Assembly (NCBI GenBank): GCA_037127315.1
Contig: JBBBDQ010000420.1
Span: 1,899,501-1,963,500 of the forward strand
DNA from: Ascarosepion bandense
Lineage: Eukaryota; Mollusca; Cephalopoda; Sepiida; Sepiidae
Direction: 5' to 3'
Length of the DNA: 64,000 bases
A program made the translations under genes and the position numbers. Below are positions 30,540 to 41,432 of this stretch, in pieces (position 1 is the first letter of the stretch; the number at the start of each line of letters is the position of its first letter). Below the pieces are notes generated by a model. That model worked only from the letters and a program-made list of their open reading frames with translations, made no database searches and was not told where the DNA came from.

Positions 30540-31060
30540 ATTTGTTTGCTTACTGAGAAATACTATTTTTTCGGTTATTTATTGATTGGTGTCGAGCCCT
30601 TAATGTGAATGAATTTTCGGCGCTCTACTCTACGCCTTCGTCATGTTGATGACTGAATTTCTTGTGTGATTGTTTGCCGTATTTATAGCAAAATTGGTGT
30701 TAATAAATATGAATTAAAAATTAAGTCTTAAGAATTGGTGTTAGAAAATTGTTAAGAGGGAGAGTGAAATTGTCTATATGTATGTATTCATCTATTATAT
30801 ATATATATATATCACAATAGTTATATACATAATTATATTTTTCCCCCGATGTAGGGGAGAAAAAAAATTATGTTTTGTTTTTCACTGTGGGCTGACAATT
30901 TTCTAAAACACTAATTTTGCTATAAATACGGCGAACTATCACTCGAGAACTTCAGTCATTAACCTGACGAAGGCGTAGAGCGCCGAAAATTCGTTCACAA
31001 CTTCATTGACAGCTAAGGGCTTGACAACAATCAATAAATAACCAAATAATTCAACAATGC
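30540..31060. mobile_element. Inverted-repeat element E with hammerhead-like hairpins
   Basis: Left arm about 30540-30760 and right arm about 30890-31045 are inverted copies sharing GGTTATTTATTGATTG.TGTC, GCCGTATTTATAGCAAAATT and GAAAATTGT. Each arm holds CCTGACGA (or ATGACGA) then GGCG...CGCC then GAAAATTC near its outer part. Layout matches elements B and C: outward-pointing arms around a TA-containing middle (30795-30812). No ORF. Confidence 0.65.
30972..31000 (+). ncRNA. Possible hammerhead core E2 (weak)
   Basis: CTGACGA, hairpin GGCG-TAGAG-CGCC, then GAAA are in hammerhead order, but I find no convincing stem I and only a palindromic AATT where stem III should be. It could act only as a dimer or be a relic. 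The inverted partner lies at about 30620-30655 with ATGACGA. Confidence 0.25.
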
Positions 31061-32129
31061 TGCTCAAAATGAATATGAATATTTTCTTCAATAAAAGTCA
31101 GCCCCCAAGTCTTTAAAAATAACACAATTGAATATTAAAATACCAACAAGTATTTTCGTCAAATTATTTAATAAACTAACAGCAGAAATAAAACCTTTTT
31201 GAACATAAGAACTATGGTCAAAATTGTCTCTGTTTTGATTGCCTGTCATTTAAGTCCTTTTTGATATACCAGCATGGATAACGATTCCAGATGGAATCGT
31301 TCTCCTTGCTCATACTCACATCACCGCAAATATCCAGCAATTTATCTAGAGGGCTAAGTAAAAAAAAATGAACCTCAATACTCATGTTAGCGTATTACTG
31401 ATAAAGTTTATCAGTCAATTTGAATTTTCGCGATAAATTCGAAAACTTTGGTACTTTTATTTTAACATTGTTTTACTAAAAAAAACTTATTTTTCTTATA
31501 AAAATCGTTTATTTGAGGTAGATATAAATTACTCGGCCTAAATGAAAGCTGATGGGTTTCTATAACCTTTAATAACTAAATGTTGCGACCGGCCAAGATC
31601 ATAATTTGATCTTTTTCGAAAGCTAAAGAATTTCAGTGAAGCAAAAAAGGTAGCTAACCATGAAAATCTAAGGTCATTTTTGGAATCCGCATCAAATTAA
31701 CTAAAAATCTTGTTTCGTTTATTTTGTGGATCTTCGTCGCCAATTTGTTGTGGTTCTGTTGTGAGGAAACTTCGCCGCAAAGTTGCAGTGACCGGTTTGT
31801 GCCGGAAGTAAAACACAAAACACAGGAGGTACGTTCAAGACAGTGTATTAGTATAAGAGAACATAGATACAAAGTAATTATTAGTAATAAATAAGACTGC
31901 AAAGGTACAATTACGCTACTTATTGACTGACTAGTAGCTGGCTTTAACTGCGTACTAATTGGCTACTAACTGCCTGTCGGAAATCCTACAGATAATTATA
32001 TATAGCCAGAGGAAGAGTCCATTTGACGTAAGGAGAGCACCATTACTGTTTCTTGGCAACAAAAGTTGTGTTGACCCGTGTAATCAGTACCAAAATTTTT
32101 AATAATATATTCTGGCATTCTAATAAGCA
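31061..32129 (+). other. No gene; possible solo-LTR-like block
   Basis: 31735-32065 has ACTGCGTACTAATTGG, CTAACTGCCTGTCGG and AGAGTCCATTT. This vaguely parallels CTAACTGCCGACTAATATC and AAAGAGTCCATTATC in the foldback arms near 48020-48170. I cannot define ends. Frame 31654-31902 (minus) shows no domain. Confidence 0.3.
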
Positions 32130-32285
32130 TTAAAGTTATAATACATATAATATATTATATGTCTTTAAAGTTATAATACATATAATATATTATATGTCTT
32201 TAAAGTTATAATACATATAATATATTATATGTCTTTAAAGTTATAATACATATAATATATTATATGTCTTTAAAGTTATAATACA
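32130..32285 (+). repeat. 35-bp minisatellite with a perfect palindrome
   Basis: Four complete units and a partial, each beginning TTAAAGTTATAAT and containing the 20-bp perfect palindrome ACATATAATATATTATATGT, spaced by GTC TTTAAAG. Units are identical by eye, indicating recent expansion. Confidence 0.95.
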
Positions 32286-32701
32286 ACGTGGCTTGTGTAA
32301 AACTTAAATTGCTTCGATAAAGTAAAGGGCAGTATGTATATTTATAGAAATGGTGTGAAACATCCAGCAAGAATTTTAGTTAATACCTTTATTAATTTTA
32401 CGTAAAGATTTTGGCAAACTGACAGTGGTTAATAATGTGAGACGTAGTGTAATGTACATGTGCATTTGAGTAATACATAAGTATATAGTTCAATGCACAC
32501 TCTTTTCATCAAATTGCACATTAATTGTAGACATACTCAGAATGAAATTTACACTCTCCTACTTTTAGGCAAAATCTGTATGTCGGTCTTACTTCCGCTT
32601 GAATAAATTTATATTAATTCATTACGAGTACTTACATTCTCATTAATGTTATATATACATAATTACCTACACACACATACACACACACACTCACACTCAA
32701 A

Positions 32702-32750
<49 letters not shown>

Positions 32751-33137
32751 GTGTAGTTGGATATTAAAAACGGCTGACAAGTTACTGATGTTAAGTTTTT
32801 ATTTAACTTTTCATGTGTTCTTATAATGTTCTTGTTTGCTGGACGAAGCTTTATAGAAAATGACCAATTTTTTGTATGTGTGAGCGCTGGCAACTATACA
32901 TTTACACATTATCAAGGATTGTTTAACTTAAAATAAAAATATCGGTTTGCTCACTGGGAAATACTAATTTTTCAATAAGAGCCAGCTCCTAAGTTTTTAA
33001 AAATAACACGATCGAATACGGCAAATTTGTAAAAATTCTACATACTTTACTCCCACAAAAGAAAAACAAAGTTTTTTCTAAATTATATATATATATGGTA
33101 ATATTTTTATTACATGTTTATAATAAAAACAAACTTT
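32286..33137 (+). other. No gene; (CA)n and (TA)n at 32670-32748
   Basis: CA-rich 32671-32700, (TA)n 32705-32748. GAAATACTAATTTTTCAATA at 32969-32988 repeats the text near 30550-30570 and 31090 next to element E. Confidence 0.45.
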
Positions 33138-33197
33138 ACTGCAACAGAAGATCCGTTTTTTTTACGGTACTATCATATTTGCACCTCGTCAGGCAGT
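33138..33197 (-). ncRNA. Degenerate hammerhead G
   Basis: Minus strand: stem I ACTGC/GCAGT, five perfect pairs; CTGACGA; stem II GGTGC/GTACC, five pairs with one wobble; stem III ACGGA/TCTGT, loop TCT; cleavage triplet GTT. The core that should read GAA is replaced by GT plus an A-run, so it is inactive, but three matching helices in the correct order show descent from a hammerhead. Confidence 0.6.
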
Positions 33198-33223
33198 GAA
33201 CTATTTTTTTCTCTTAGGAATCA

Positions 33224-33690
33224 TCTAAATTTATTTATAAATAGAACTTTGTCTATGTGTGTGTGTGTCTGTTACCTATAGACTCCAAAACGGCTGAACC
33301 GATTTTCTTGAAATTTACACAGTTGTACTTTAAGCGTCTTCGAGTGTTCTTAGCTAGGTTTGTGTCGAGGTACCCCAGATAAATATCGATAATCGAAAAA
33401 ATCGGATTATAGAAGAAGTGGTCCGATTTTAATCAAATTTGATACACTCATAGACAATGACATAAGAAACGATATTCAGAAGTTTCAAGGTTGCAGTTCT
33501 TACAACAGTGCATAAAAATGATAATATATATATATATAAGGCAATATGTTTGTGTGTGTGTCTTTTTATCTGCTTGTATATCTGTATTTTTTCAGCCCCT
33601 TTATTTTAGTTTTTGCTTCGGGTTTGGCTCTAAGTAGGTATAATTGCAGTTCTTAGTCTCAGCCATGATACCATTTAATCAGAAAAGCTT
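33224..33690 (+). mobile_element. Helitron-like element H4, 3' truncated
   Basis: Starts TCTAAATTTATTTATAAATA after A (33223) and follows H5 through TTATTTTAGTTTTTGCTTCG and CTAAGTAGGTATAATTG. It breaks off near 33690 without the terminal hairpin or CTAG. Confidence 0.8.
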
Positions 33691-34149
33691 GTTTAAAAAA
33701 ATACGCTGAACGTCAAACATATGTAGTTGATTTAATGGATGATCTCTCCGTTAAGCCGTAACAAATTATTTATGAGATGGGAGAATCAATCGATATATGC
33801 TAGGGGATAGGTTATTGATGTCTAGTTATAATATATTAGGAAAATTTAACTATATTTTAAGGTATATTTTAAACGATGATGACAAATGGAAGTTACTTCG
33901 TTGCATAGAAAATATGGCTCATGTAAATATTTTGTTATATTTCAGGTCAGGGCTTTTATAACCGCTGTTTTTAAGGGCAGTGTCATAGAATTTGCTATGT
34001 TTTTAAACGATATATTCATTAGAAAAATTGTTACTAATTTTGTCTTCAATAGAGAAGGTATGTCTTGATGGTTGTTCTAGGGTGGTTAGATTTAAGATGG
34101 ACGTTTATAGAATTAGCGTTAGTTTTGAAGTTTTTTTGTTTGTTTTTTT
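33691..34149 (+). other. No gene seen
   Basis: Unassigned AT-rich sequence. The 60-codon frame at 33886-34068 has no recognisable domain. Confidence 0.3.
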
Positions 34150-34589
34150 TTAATCATTTCACCCTGAGCAAGGCGGAAACGCCACTGATGTGCAGGGGGT
34201 TACATAAATGTATAAAGATTAATTAGAAAAGAGTGAGGAGTACAAGCTAGTTAGAAAGGAACAATAGAAAGCTGAGAAAGCAGGTGAGATGACAGATACA
34301 TAGGTGGAGAGAAAGGGAAGGTTATACAGGGGAGGGGAGAGAGCTAGAGGCCAGTGGTTAGTAGATGAGTATTAACTTTGCATTTAAATTTCTGGAGGTT
34401 GTAGCCGTCAGGAAAGCAAGAATACGGGAGTGAGTTCCACAGGCGGGAAGTGCGAGAGAGGAATCTGCAGGAGTAGAATTGTCGTCTGCATTTGGCTAAC
34501 CTGACTGTAGGAGAGTAAGTGTTATTGACTAGATCATGTGTTACATCTAGGAAGTTATATTGTTTTAAATTAGATACAAATGCCGACAA
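34150..34589 (-). mobile_element. LINE-A copy 7, 3' end
   Basis: An open minus-strand frame (34344-34589) contains CRRQFYSCRFLSRTSRLWNS, LPYSCFPDGYNLQKFKCKV and NTHLLTTGL; the 3' UTR hairpin lies at 34152-34205. It is close in sequence to copy 2 (493-1452), so they belong to the same subfamily. Confidence 0.8.
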
Positions 34590-34984
34590 GAAAAAATGTC
34601 GACTATCCTCTAACCAAATCTAATACTTTAAATTTTTTATGCCAACGTTTTATACTGAAGAAACTATCAAAGTAAATATTTATAAAATAGTTTTTAAGAA
34701 ATAAAATTGAAACATAAATAGGTAATTCGAAACATAAAATTTCGACATCAAAATTAAAATTAATTTAGAACATTAGCCCGAAACAAAATAATTTAGAAGG
34801 AATGTAATACCTCCTTTCGTATTTTTCACAGACATACAGTGATCTTTACAAGAAGATTATCCAAGGAATTTTGACACAGACTGGAAATCACTTGAGGCAT
34901 GAAACTAATAGTCACTAAACAGTTTTATGTCTGTACTGTTTACATACATGAAAACTTCGACATTGATAATTCTTCTTCGAAAAT
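34590..34984 (+). other. No gene seen
   Basis: AT-rich, unassigned. Confidence 0.3.
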
Positions 34985-35292
34985 ATGTGCGTTGTGGTGC
35001 AATTGATATCGACTCGGAACGACAAATCGGGAGAACTGAGTTCGAATTCCAGTTGAATTCCTTGCATTCACTTACGCACAAATACCTTTGGGAAAGGTAT
35101 TAATCCGTCTCTTCCCTCCGGTTATGGGTCAAATAATAGGACAGCTTGGGTTCTATAACCTTGGTCGGCAACCAGTCTACCGCAGAAAGCAATGGCAACC
35201 TACTGCGGGATAAACTTCTGCCCAGTCAGTCATGTCTCTTTCGAGACATGATCACCCAAAGCGTGTATTACGTATGACACTCGACCGACTGA
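34985..35292 (+). mobile_element. SINE S1 copy
   Basis: ATGTGCGTTGTGGTGCAATT, B box GTTCGAATTCC, complete body, hairpin TCATGTCTCTTTCGAGACATGA, end CGACTGACA. Confidence 0.85.
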
Positions 35293-35867
35293 CACTCACT
35301 AGCCACTTAATTAAATACACGTTAACAAATGATAGTTTATGAAAATTATTTATCAATGACATGGCAACAATTTAATGGATATAGACATATGAACACATTC
35401 GTTATGATCAGCTGAACTTTATTTCTTGCATTAGTATAAAAATAAACTTAATTGGGGTCACTTTGAACGCAGCGTAGTCAGTGATTGAATCTGAGTATTT
35501 AAGGTGTTTTCTAGTACAACCTTTTACAGAGGTTACAGAGAAACGTCAGAAAACGTAAAGGACCAGGTAGCGGCAGTTCTGTGGACGAAATCCCGTTTTT
35601 GATGAAAGATACCGAAGGAGAATGACCGGACTGGCAGAAAAAGGAATATAATCTTAAATAACGATTCTTTACGATGTGGTTGAAAAGACGGAAATTTCTG
35701 AATGCGTAAGACGTCTAAGTTGATTGGCTACGCAAGAGATTCTGCACCTGTCAGAAATTGAGGCTACAATTTTCTAATAGTAATTGTGATATTAACCATT
35801 TTCATACAGGAAACATTCGGCATTCATTGACCGAACAGTTAGCATTATTGTCGATTGAAATTCATAC
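35293..35867 (+). other. No gene seen
   Basis: Unassigned; no domain in the small frames. Confidence 0.3.
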
Positions 35868-36312
35868 ACACTCTCTCACCGGCGTGACGTGGCTTCCCTG
35901 TGCCTCTTCTATAAATACTTTCATAGCTTCTGCTCTGATGAACTTAAATCGCTGGTGCCCCCTAGGTGTGAGTTCGCACGAGATACTAGTTTGGCTACTA
36001 GGTCCCACCCTTTTACAGTGAAACCAATTAAATGTAACCGCAATTTCTACTCCAACAGCTTCTTTTCTCGCACTTCCCGCCTGTGGAATTCCCTTCCGCA
36101 TGCTTGCTTCCCCGACGGCTGTAACCTCCAGGAGTTTAAATGTAAGGTCAATAGATACCTCCTAACACACTAACCCTCCCATTCTCTCCAACTCTCCCAA
36201 ACTCTCCCCCTATGTACATTCTAACTCGTCTATCGCCCTGTGTAACCCCACCCCCTGCGCTATAGTGGCAGTGGAATGCCTTGCTTGGGGTGACATGATT
36301 AAAAAAAAAAGT
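35868..36312 (+). mobile_element. LINE-A copy 8, 3' end
   Basis: Open frame 35889-36173: SLCLFYKYFHSFCSDELKSL, NFYSNSFFSRTSRLWNSLPH, LQEFKCKVNRYLLTH. The 3' UTR has CCCCCTGCGC, TGCCTTGCTTGGGGTGA and an A-run at 36301. 5' truncated immediately upstream of the SLCLF block. Confidence 0.85.
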
Positions 36313-36651
36313 TTTTTTTTTTTTTTAGTTAGATAAGTTTTTCAACTTCCCTAACTGTTATTGCTCTTTCTTATAGCGATATGAATTTCTTTATTAACCT
36401 TTTGTTTAAGGTAGAGTTGAATGACAACAGCTTGATTATGTCATTATTTTTATTTCTAGTTAAATGTGCAATCACTTTTAACTGTTTCCGCTGTTGGAAG
36501 TCTTCAAGTGGTACGGTTCTTCTTATTTGCTAAAGATCTTTGCTTTTGATTCTGTTGCGCCAGTGTATGAGATTTGTTGAATCTACAGGACCCATTCGCC
36601 CGAGGCTATTTTCAAAAATTGATCTGAGAAAACGTCTATATATGTATACTT
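36313..36651 (+). other. No gene seen
   Basis: A T-run next to the LINE A-run (36312-36328) forms an A/T hairpin; the rest is unassigned. Confidence 0.35.
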
Positions 36652-37152
36652 AATAATTTCGCCTCAAGCAAGACAGTTGTACTGCAACTGGTGCGCAGAG
36701 GGTTACATAAGGGGAGCGATGCAAATGAGTGGCAGGTTATCTGGGGTGTCCGGAAAAGAGTAATACAAGAATGAGAATACTGGTGTGATGGGGGTGGAGT
36801 GGATGGAGAAAAGAGCCCGAGAGGAATCAGTGAGATAGGAGATGACTATTGACCTTATATTTAAATTCTTGGAGATTCTAGCTGTCGTAGAAGCAAGTAT
36901 ACAGAAGGGAATTCCACAGGTGGGAAGGACGAGAAAATAAGCTACTTAGTTCATTGGAGCAGAAACCGTGAAAATATTTGTAGAAGAAACACAGAGAAGC
37001 CACATCACGCCGGTGAGAGAGCGACTGCGACCGAGCTGCCAAGTCGGGATCAATCACAATACAGATTCTCCGTTGGATTTGTCAAGAACCCCGTGGTGAA
37101 GAGCAGAAGATCCCGATCAGATGTGGCGGCAGTATTTAATAAATGAAAAGTT
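36652..37152 (-). mobile_element. LINE-A copy 9, decayed
   Basis: Starts with the reverse 3' signature (AATTTCGCCTCAAGCAAGAC, GCGCAGAGGGTTACATAAGG). It continues through the FPD.YNLQ, YKYFHGF and LDKIQRRIC regions in broken frames to about 37150. Confidence 0.7.
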
Positions 37153-37548
37153 ACATATTTCTGAGCGAGATGAGCGTCATGGATGATATTCATGAGTTTC
37201 TGGATCTGACTGGTTGTTTAAGAATATAACTTCAGTTCTTGGGTTCATATTTTGGATTTGTATCATTTTTCGGTCTTAGAGAAAACTAAATCTAGCGCAA
37301 CCTATTCTTATTCATGTGCCGTGTCCCTTCAGAAATGGAAAGGTCAAGAACATTTTATTCAAGTTACAATTAGTTTATCTTTGTAATTAACCCCTGCAGA
37401 TGATCTTATAAAATGTCAAAAGTACTTGAGTTAAAAAAAAAAATTGCTGCCTTCAATGATGAATTTCATCTTGGTATCAAAAAATGATTAAACAACTGGA
37501 AATGTTGAGTATAAAATAAGTAAACAATATATGTCTATATTACTCAAT

Positions 37549-37619
<71 letters not shown>

Positions 37620-38445
37620 GCTCTATTGAGTAATATATATATATATTATAATATTCTACAATCCAATTGTATTGAACACTTTTTAATACAACTATGTCCT
37701 GGTTTAATTTAAATATGAGCAAAAATTAACTAATATTATATATATATCACGAATATTTTAAAATATTCATTCTCCCATATACTAAATACAAGCCACTTAT
37801 CTGATTATGAAATCTACCACACCAATCAAAATGGTTCAATTTATTCATCATAAATCAACAAGAAGAATTTCTAAGCCTGTTATGATATCACCACTCAATT
37901 AGATTAATAAAAAATACTGGGTTTTATAATATCTCACTATTTTCGACTTAGATATTGTTTAGCAAAAATAATATTAAAATACATAATGGTTAAACATTTT
38001 ATAAAATTTGAATAAATCACTATACGTTCCATAACACCTAAATAATATATCAACATCTTTTTACATATAAGTATTCTGCATTGTTTTATGTATACATGCT
38101 GCATTTTTCTTACCAAAATTTCCGTATATTAATTCGATTTTTTGACATAATCGCCATAGGTATATTTCATTTTAATATTTTCTTTATACAAATCTCACTA
38201 ATTATATATATATACGAGTGGGCCCGTGCCGTCAAATATGACGGAAAAGTATTTATATGGATATGGTGTCTAAAATGGCAGCAACATTTATTTTGATGTA
38301 CTTACTATTGAGTATCTTATATTATGACATTAGAAAAGAAACAATATAATCCACTCCGAGTATGACAAGATATATATATATATATATATATACTCAACGA
38401 TTTGTATTATAATAGATAGGATATATATATATATATATATATATA
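37153..38445 (+). other. No gene; microsatellites and a conserved hairpin
   Basis: (CA)n-(TA)n at 37553-37616. At 37657-37694 the hairpin with loop GAACACTTTTT repeats (inverted) the one at 24716. TA runs at 38371-38392 and 38421-38446 lead into the retrozyme-like element. Confidence 0.5.
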
Positions 38446-38762
38446 TAGTCATCCGCAGACAGATCTGTTTTGCAGTATCTCAGCTCATCAGTACGGTTAG
38501 TCATCCGACTGCTTTTTACCCAGGATTGAAACCAGACCGAACTGGCGTCAGTCGGTGATTCTACCTCTGATTATGGCTGCTCGGTAGAAGGAGGCAGACT
38601 TTTTAGCGTGTACATTATCATTATACACACGCCCAATAGCTGAGAGTGTTCTAATTCATTGCTGAATGAACGATGCGTGGATGCTAGAGTAGCTACTCTT
38701 TTTCAAAGTCTACCATTCTTCCAGATTGCTCAACCAGGGTGTGAGAGCGTAGTCATCCGCAG
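38446..38762 (-). mobile_element. Retrozyme-like element, one full unit
   Basis: On the minus strand the unit begins TGCGGATGACTACG at 38761, exactly the text that follows a hammerhead cleavage site. It runs 304 nt to a hammerhead ending ...CTGTC at 38458, and then TGCGGATGACTA occurs again. The repeated edge is TAGTCATCCGCAG (38446-38458 and 38750-38762). TA microsatellites lie on both sides. No ORF. A unit spanning cleavage site to cleavage site is what integration of a ribozyme-processed RNA, as in metazoan retrozymes, would leave. Confidence 0.75.
38453..38496 (-). ncRNA. Hammerhead ribozyme of the retrozyme-like unit, G12-to-A
   Basis: Minus strand: stem I CCGTA/TGCGG (one G-U wobble); core CTGATGA; stem II GCTG-AGATA-CTGC with a T-T mismatch; core AAAA in place of GAAA; palindromic stem III ACAGATCTGT; cleavage triplet GTC. 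The change of the invariant G is consistent with CpG decay (CGAAA to CAAAA) and predicts an inactive ribozyme. Confidence 0.75.
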
Positions 38763-39162
38763 TCATATATATATATGTCTATTCTTCTAAGATGAGGTGT
38801 TATTTATATTATTTACACTGTTCAGACTGTTGTGCTCGTCTTTATTGCCATGTGTGCGATGTTTTGGCCATTGTATGCTCTGGCTTTCTTCTAGTAGATT
38901 AGTTGATCCCAGAAACTTGACCCTATGAGTTGTGAGTTCAATTATTGGCTACAGTAGTAGTGAACAAATAAATCAGAGAGTTGAGTTTAAGGAAGATAAC
39001 TACATGCCACCCGGAAGCTGCATCGCTCATGGAATAAAAATGATATACTCCTGTGATCGAAATAGAAGGTTTAGTTTGAAATTCCTATCACCTATAGAAG
39101 CCTGGAGTGTACAACGTTTGAAACGTAAAATGGCAATACCAATGAGAACAACAGTCAGAACA

Positions 39163-39198
<36 letters not shown>

Positions 39199-39584
39199 CC
39201 TTCCATCAACTGTCAAACTGTCAGTTTGAAATATGCACCGGATGATTACATAATGCATGAAACTCCGAGTCGTGCCATAGACGTAGGATAATATGTATAT
39301 TTAGAAATATATATATATATATATATATAATAATGCTCTGTTCATACACTGACCACTGTTTTATTAACACCTGAATAATAATACTATATATATGTGCACC
39401 GTCATATGCACATTTATTAATTTTTGCCACTATATATATATATAATTATGGACTCTCCCGTCGATTTCGACGTATAAGCGTCTAACACATTTAGACAACC
39501 ACACAAAGAATTGTTTAAAATGGTGAAGGCTTGTGTAGCACCATCCACACTTTGGAACTGCTGATAACAAACAATCGGTGCAGA
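38763..39584 (+). other. No gene; TA runs and an unnamed repeat
   Basis: 38815-38890 (GTGCTCGTCTTTATTGCCAT, CGATGTTTTGGCCATTGTA) matches 61910-61985 and, in part, 49960-49990. TA runs lie at 39173-39198 and 39308-39329. The frame at 38932-39291 shows no domain I can name. Confidence 0.45.
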
Positions 39585-39739
39585 CGTCTGCCACAGATCG
39601 CATGAACAACAGACCTCAGTTATTTAACCCGTAACTGGAGGGAAGGAACGAATTAATACCTTTCCCAAGGGTACCAGTGCGTAAGAGAATGCAACGATTT
39701 TCCCCTCCGCCGACATCCTTTGCACCACAACGCACATAG
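39585..39739 (-). mobile_element. SINE S1 fragment, head without B box
   Basis: Minus strand: CTATGTGCGTTGTGGTGCA (A-box region) joins after a short GC-rich stretch to TTGCATTCTCTTACGCAC and then CCCTTGGGAAAGGTATTAAT. The middle of the tRNA head, including the B box GTTCGAATTCC, is deleted. The element stops in the GTCTG.CAC region. It directly follows the 5S-like sequence on the same strand. Confidence 0.7.
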
Positions 39740-39861
39740 TATTACAGCACCTAGTATTCTCAAGCGGTCACCCATCTAAATACTGACCAAGCTCAACGTT
39801 GCTAAACTTCGGTGATCGAGCGAGAACCGGTGTATTCAACGTGATATGGCATTTTGTAGAG
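39740..39861 (-). rRNA. 5S rRNA-like sequence (pseudogene or SINE head)
   Basis: On the minus strand it reads TCTAC....GCCATATCACGTTG, CACCGGTTCTCGCTCGATCA, CCGAAGTTTAGCAACGTTGA, TCAGTATTTAGATGGGTGAC and CGCTTGAGAATACTAGGTGC, ending TGTAATA. This aligns over its whole length with metazoan 5S rRNA; differences are mostly C-T or G-A transitions. The internal control region (AGTTTAGCAACG and GATGGGTGACCGC) is largely kept. No poly-T terminator follows: SINE sequence continues at once. Confidence 0.85.
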
Positions 39862-40089
39862 CAATATGTTAAAGTTTAATAAAATTATTTATAAACTAGA
39901 AATAATAAGGAACATAATTCCTTGAAGTATATATAAATTCGAAAATAATATTTAGATTTTGCAGAGGAATTTTTTTTTTTTTGACAATGAGTTTAGCGCA
40001 TTTAAACTTTTTGTAATTGATAATAAATTTAATTTTTTTGTTTAACTCAGCTGGGGTTAGGTGTTTCTTTATAATGTTTCTCGGTGCTT

Positions 40090-40600
40090 CTAAAATCAAG
40101 CAGGTGCAGAAATTTAAATACCTGGGAAGTGTTCTAACAGAAAGTGCGACGCTGATTTTCGAAGACGCAATGACAACGACGTATTTTAATTCTAAGCAGA
40201 TTATTGAGAGAAAAGATTTCGTTAGAAACAAAGAAAAGCGTACTTGATTGTTATGTGATATCTGTCTTCCTATATGGCAGCGAATGCTGGACAATCTCCT
40301 TAAAGATGAAAGAGAGACTGGAAGTAACAGAAATGTGGTTCTACAGAAGGATGATGAGGAGATCATGGACTGAGCATGTGAACAACAACAAAGTTTTGGA
40401 GAGGATGCGAACAAAAATGAAATTTATACTTAGCATCAGGAAGAGACAGCTGATGATTCTAGAACACGTAATGAGGAAAGAGTGCTTGGAGAATCTAATA
40501 CTCACAAGACTTATATAGAGAAAGAGAGATAGAAGAGAGAAGCGCCTGAATGGGAAAAGAGGCTAAAGCACATGAAGATTGCTAGCAAATAAATAGATCT
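40090..40600 (+). pseudogene. LINE-C copy 3, RT C-terminal remnant
   Basis: KIKQVQKFKYLGSVLTES (40097-40150), then after a frameshift KKSVLDCYVISVFLYGSECW, KMKERLEVTEMWFYRRMMRR, SWTEHVNNNKVL and IRKRQLMILEHVMRKECLEN. This is the best LINE-C copy here. The text after 40518 (KRGKRLNGKR-like) is broken. It ends about 20 bp before hammerhead D2. Confidence 0.8.
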
Positions 40601-40617
40601 TGCAAGCAATCTTATGT

Positions 40618-40665
40618 GCCTCTTTCCCTGACGATCCGTAGGGTGAAACCGCGGTAGGTTGTGGC
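40618..40665 (+). ncRNA. Hammerhead ribozyme D2
   Basis: Stem I GCC...CC / GG-TTG-TGGC, CTGACGA, stem II CC-GTAG-GG flanked by a T-T mismatch, GAAA, palindromic stem III ACCGCGGT, cleavage triplet GTA. It shares the 3x3 stem I internal loop and the GGTTG 3' strand with D1. Core intact; stem II short. Confidence 0.65.
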
Positions 40666-40990
40666 TCACTTATAGATTTTTCGTGTTCTTGCTCTACTTC
40701 CGTACTTTCATACTTTCGTATCGAGCACTTTTTCTGGTGTTTAGGTTCCGTTTTGGTTTTTTTTTCTTTCCTGCGGATGCTTGACTGTTTTGTCTTGTTC
40801 CGTTGGTTTCTTTTTTTTCATCCCCAATACCCGACGACATATTTCTCGCCGGATTTTGACGGATTTAGGTTCTGTTTGTTCGCATTTTTTCGAATATTTA
40901 TGTTTATTTTGATTAGTGTAAACTTACGGATTCTAGTTTATTTGTATTATATATATATATATATAACATCCATTGAGCTCTCTATATAGA
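40666..40990 (+). repeat. Body of hammerhead family D element
   Basis: CTTTCGTATCGAGCACTTTT (40713-40732), TGCGGATGCTTGACTG and T-rich text as at 8310-8460, ending in a short (TA)n at 40948-40964. Confidence 0.5.
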
Positions 40991-41063
40991 TATAACGATT
41001 AATATTTTATATTAAGTTGATCTTGTTGGATTATTCTGGCCGTTTACGGACTGGACATCTATA

Positions 41064-41119
<56 letters not shown>

Positions 41120-41400
41120 CTTTAAAAGTTATTGTCGTGGCTACCAATATGAGGCTTCTTTTTCTTATTAACTAGTATATTTATAATTGACGTGTGCTTA
41201 CTTGAATATTCAAAAAATTTTATTGAAATTAGGAGAAAAAACATTATTTTTTCAGTACAATTTCACGAATAATTAGACTAGACTGTTAATTAAATTAACG
41301 GAGCGTGTACTGAAATACTTCTATTCACGAAAAATGGCGTTCAAGTAATAAAATATTTTCTTATGGACAAATCACACTTTTAATTGATTATTATTATTAT

Positions 41401-41432
<32 letters not shown>

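Noticed and set aside
31735..32065. Solo LTR
   Set aside because: Some text resembles the foldback arms, but I see no TG...CA ends, no target duplication and no primer-binding site.
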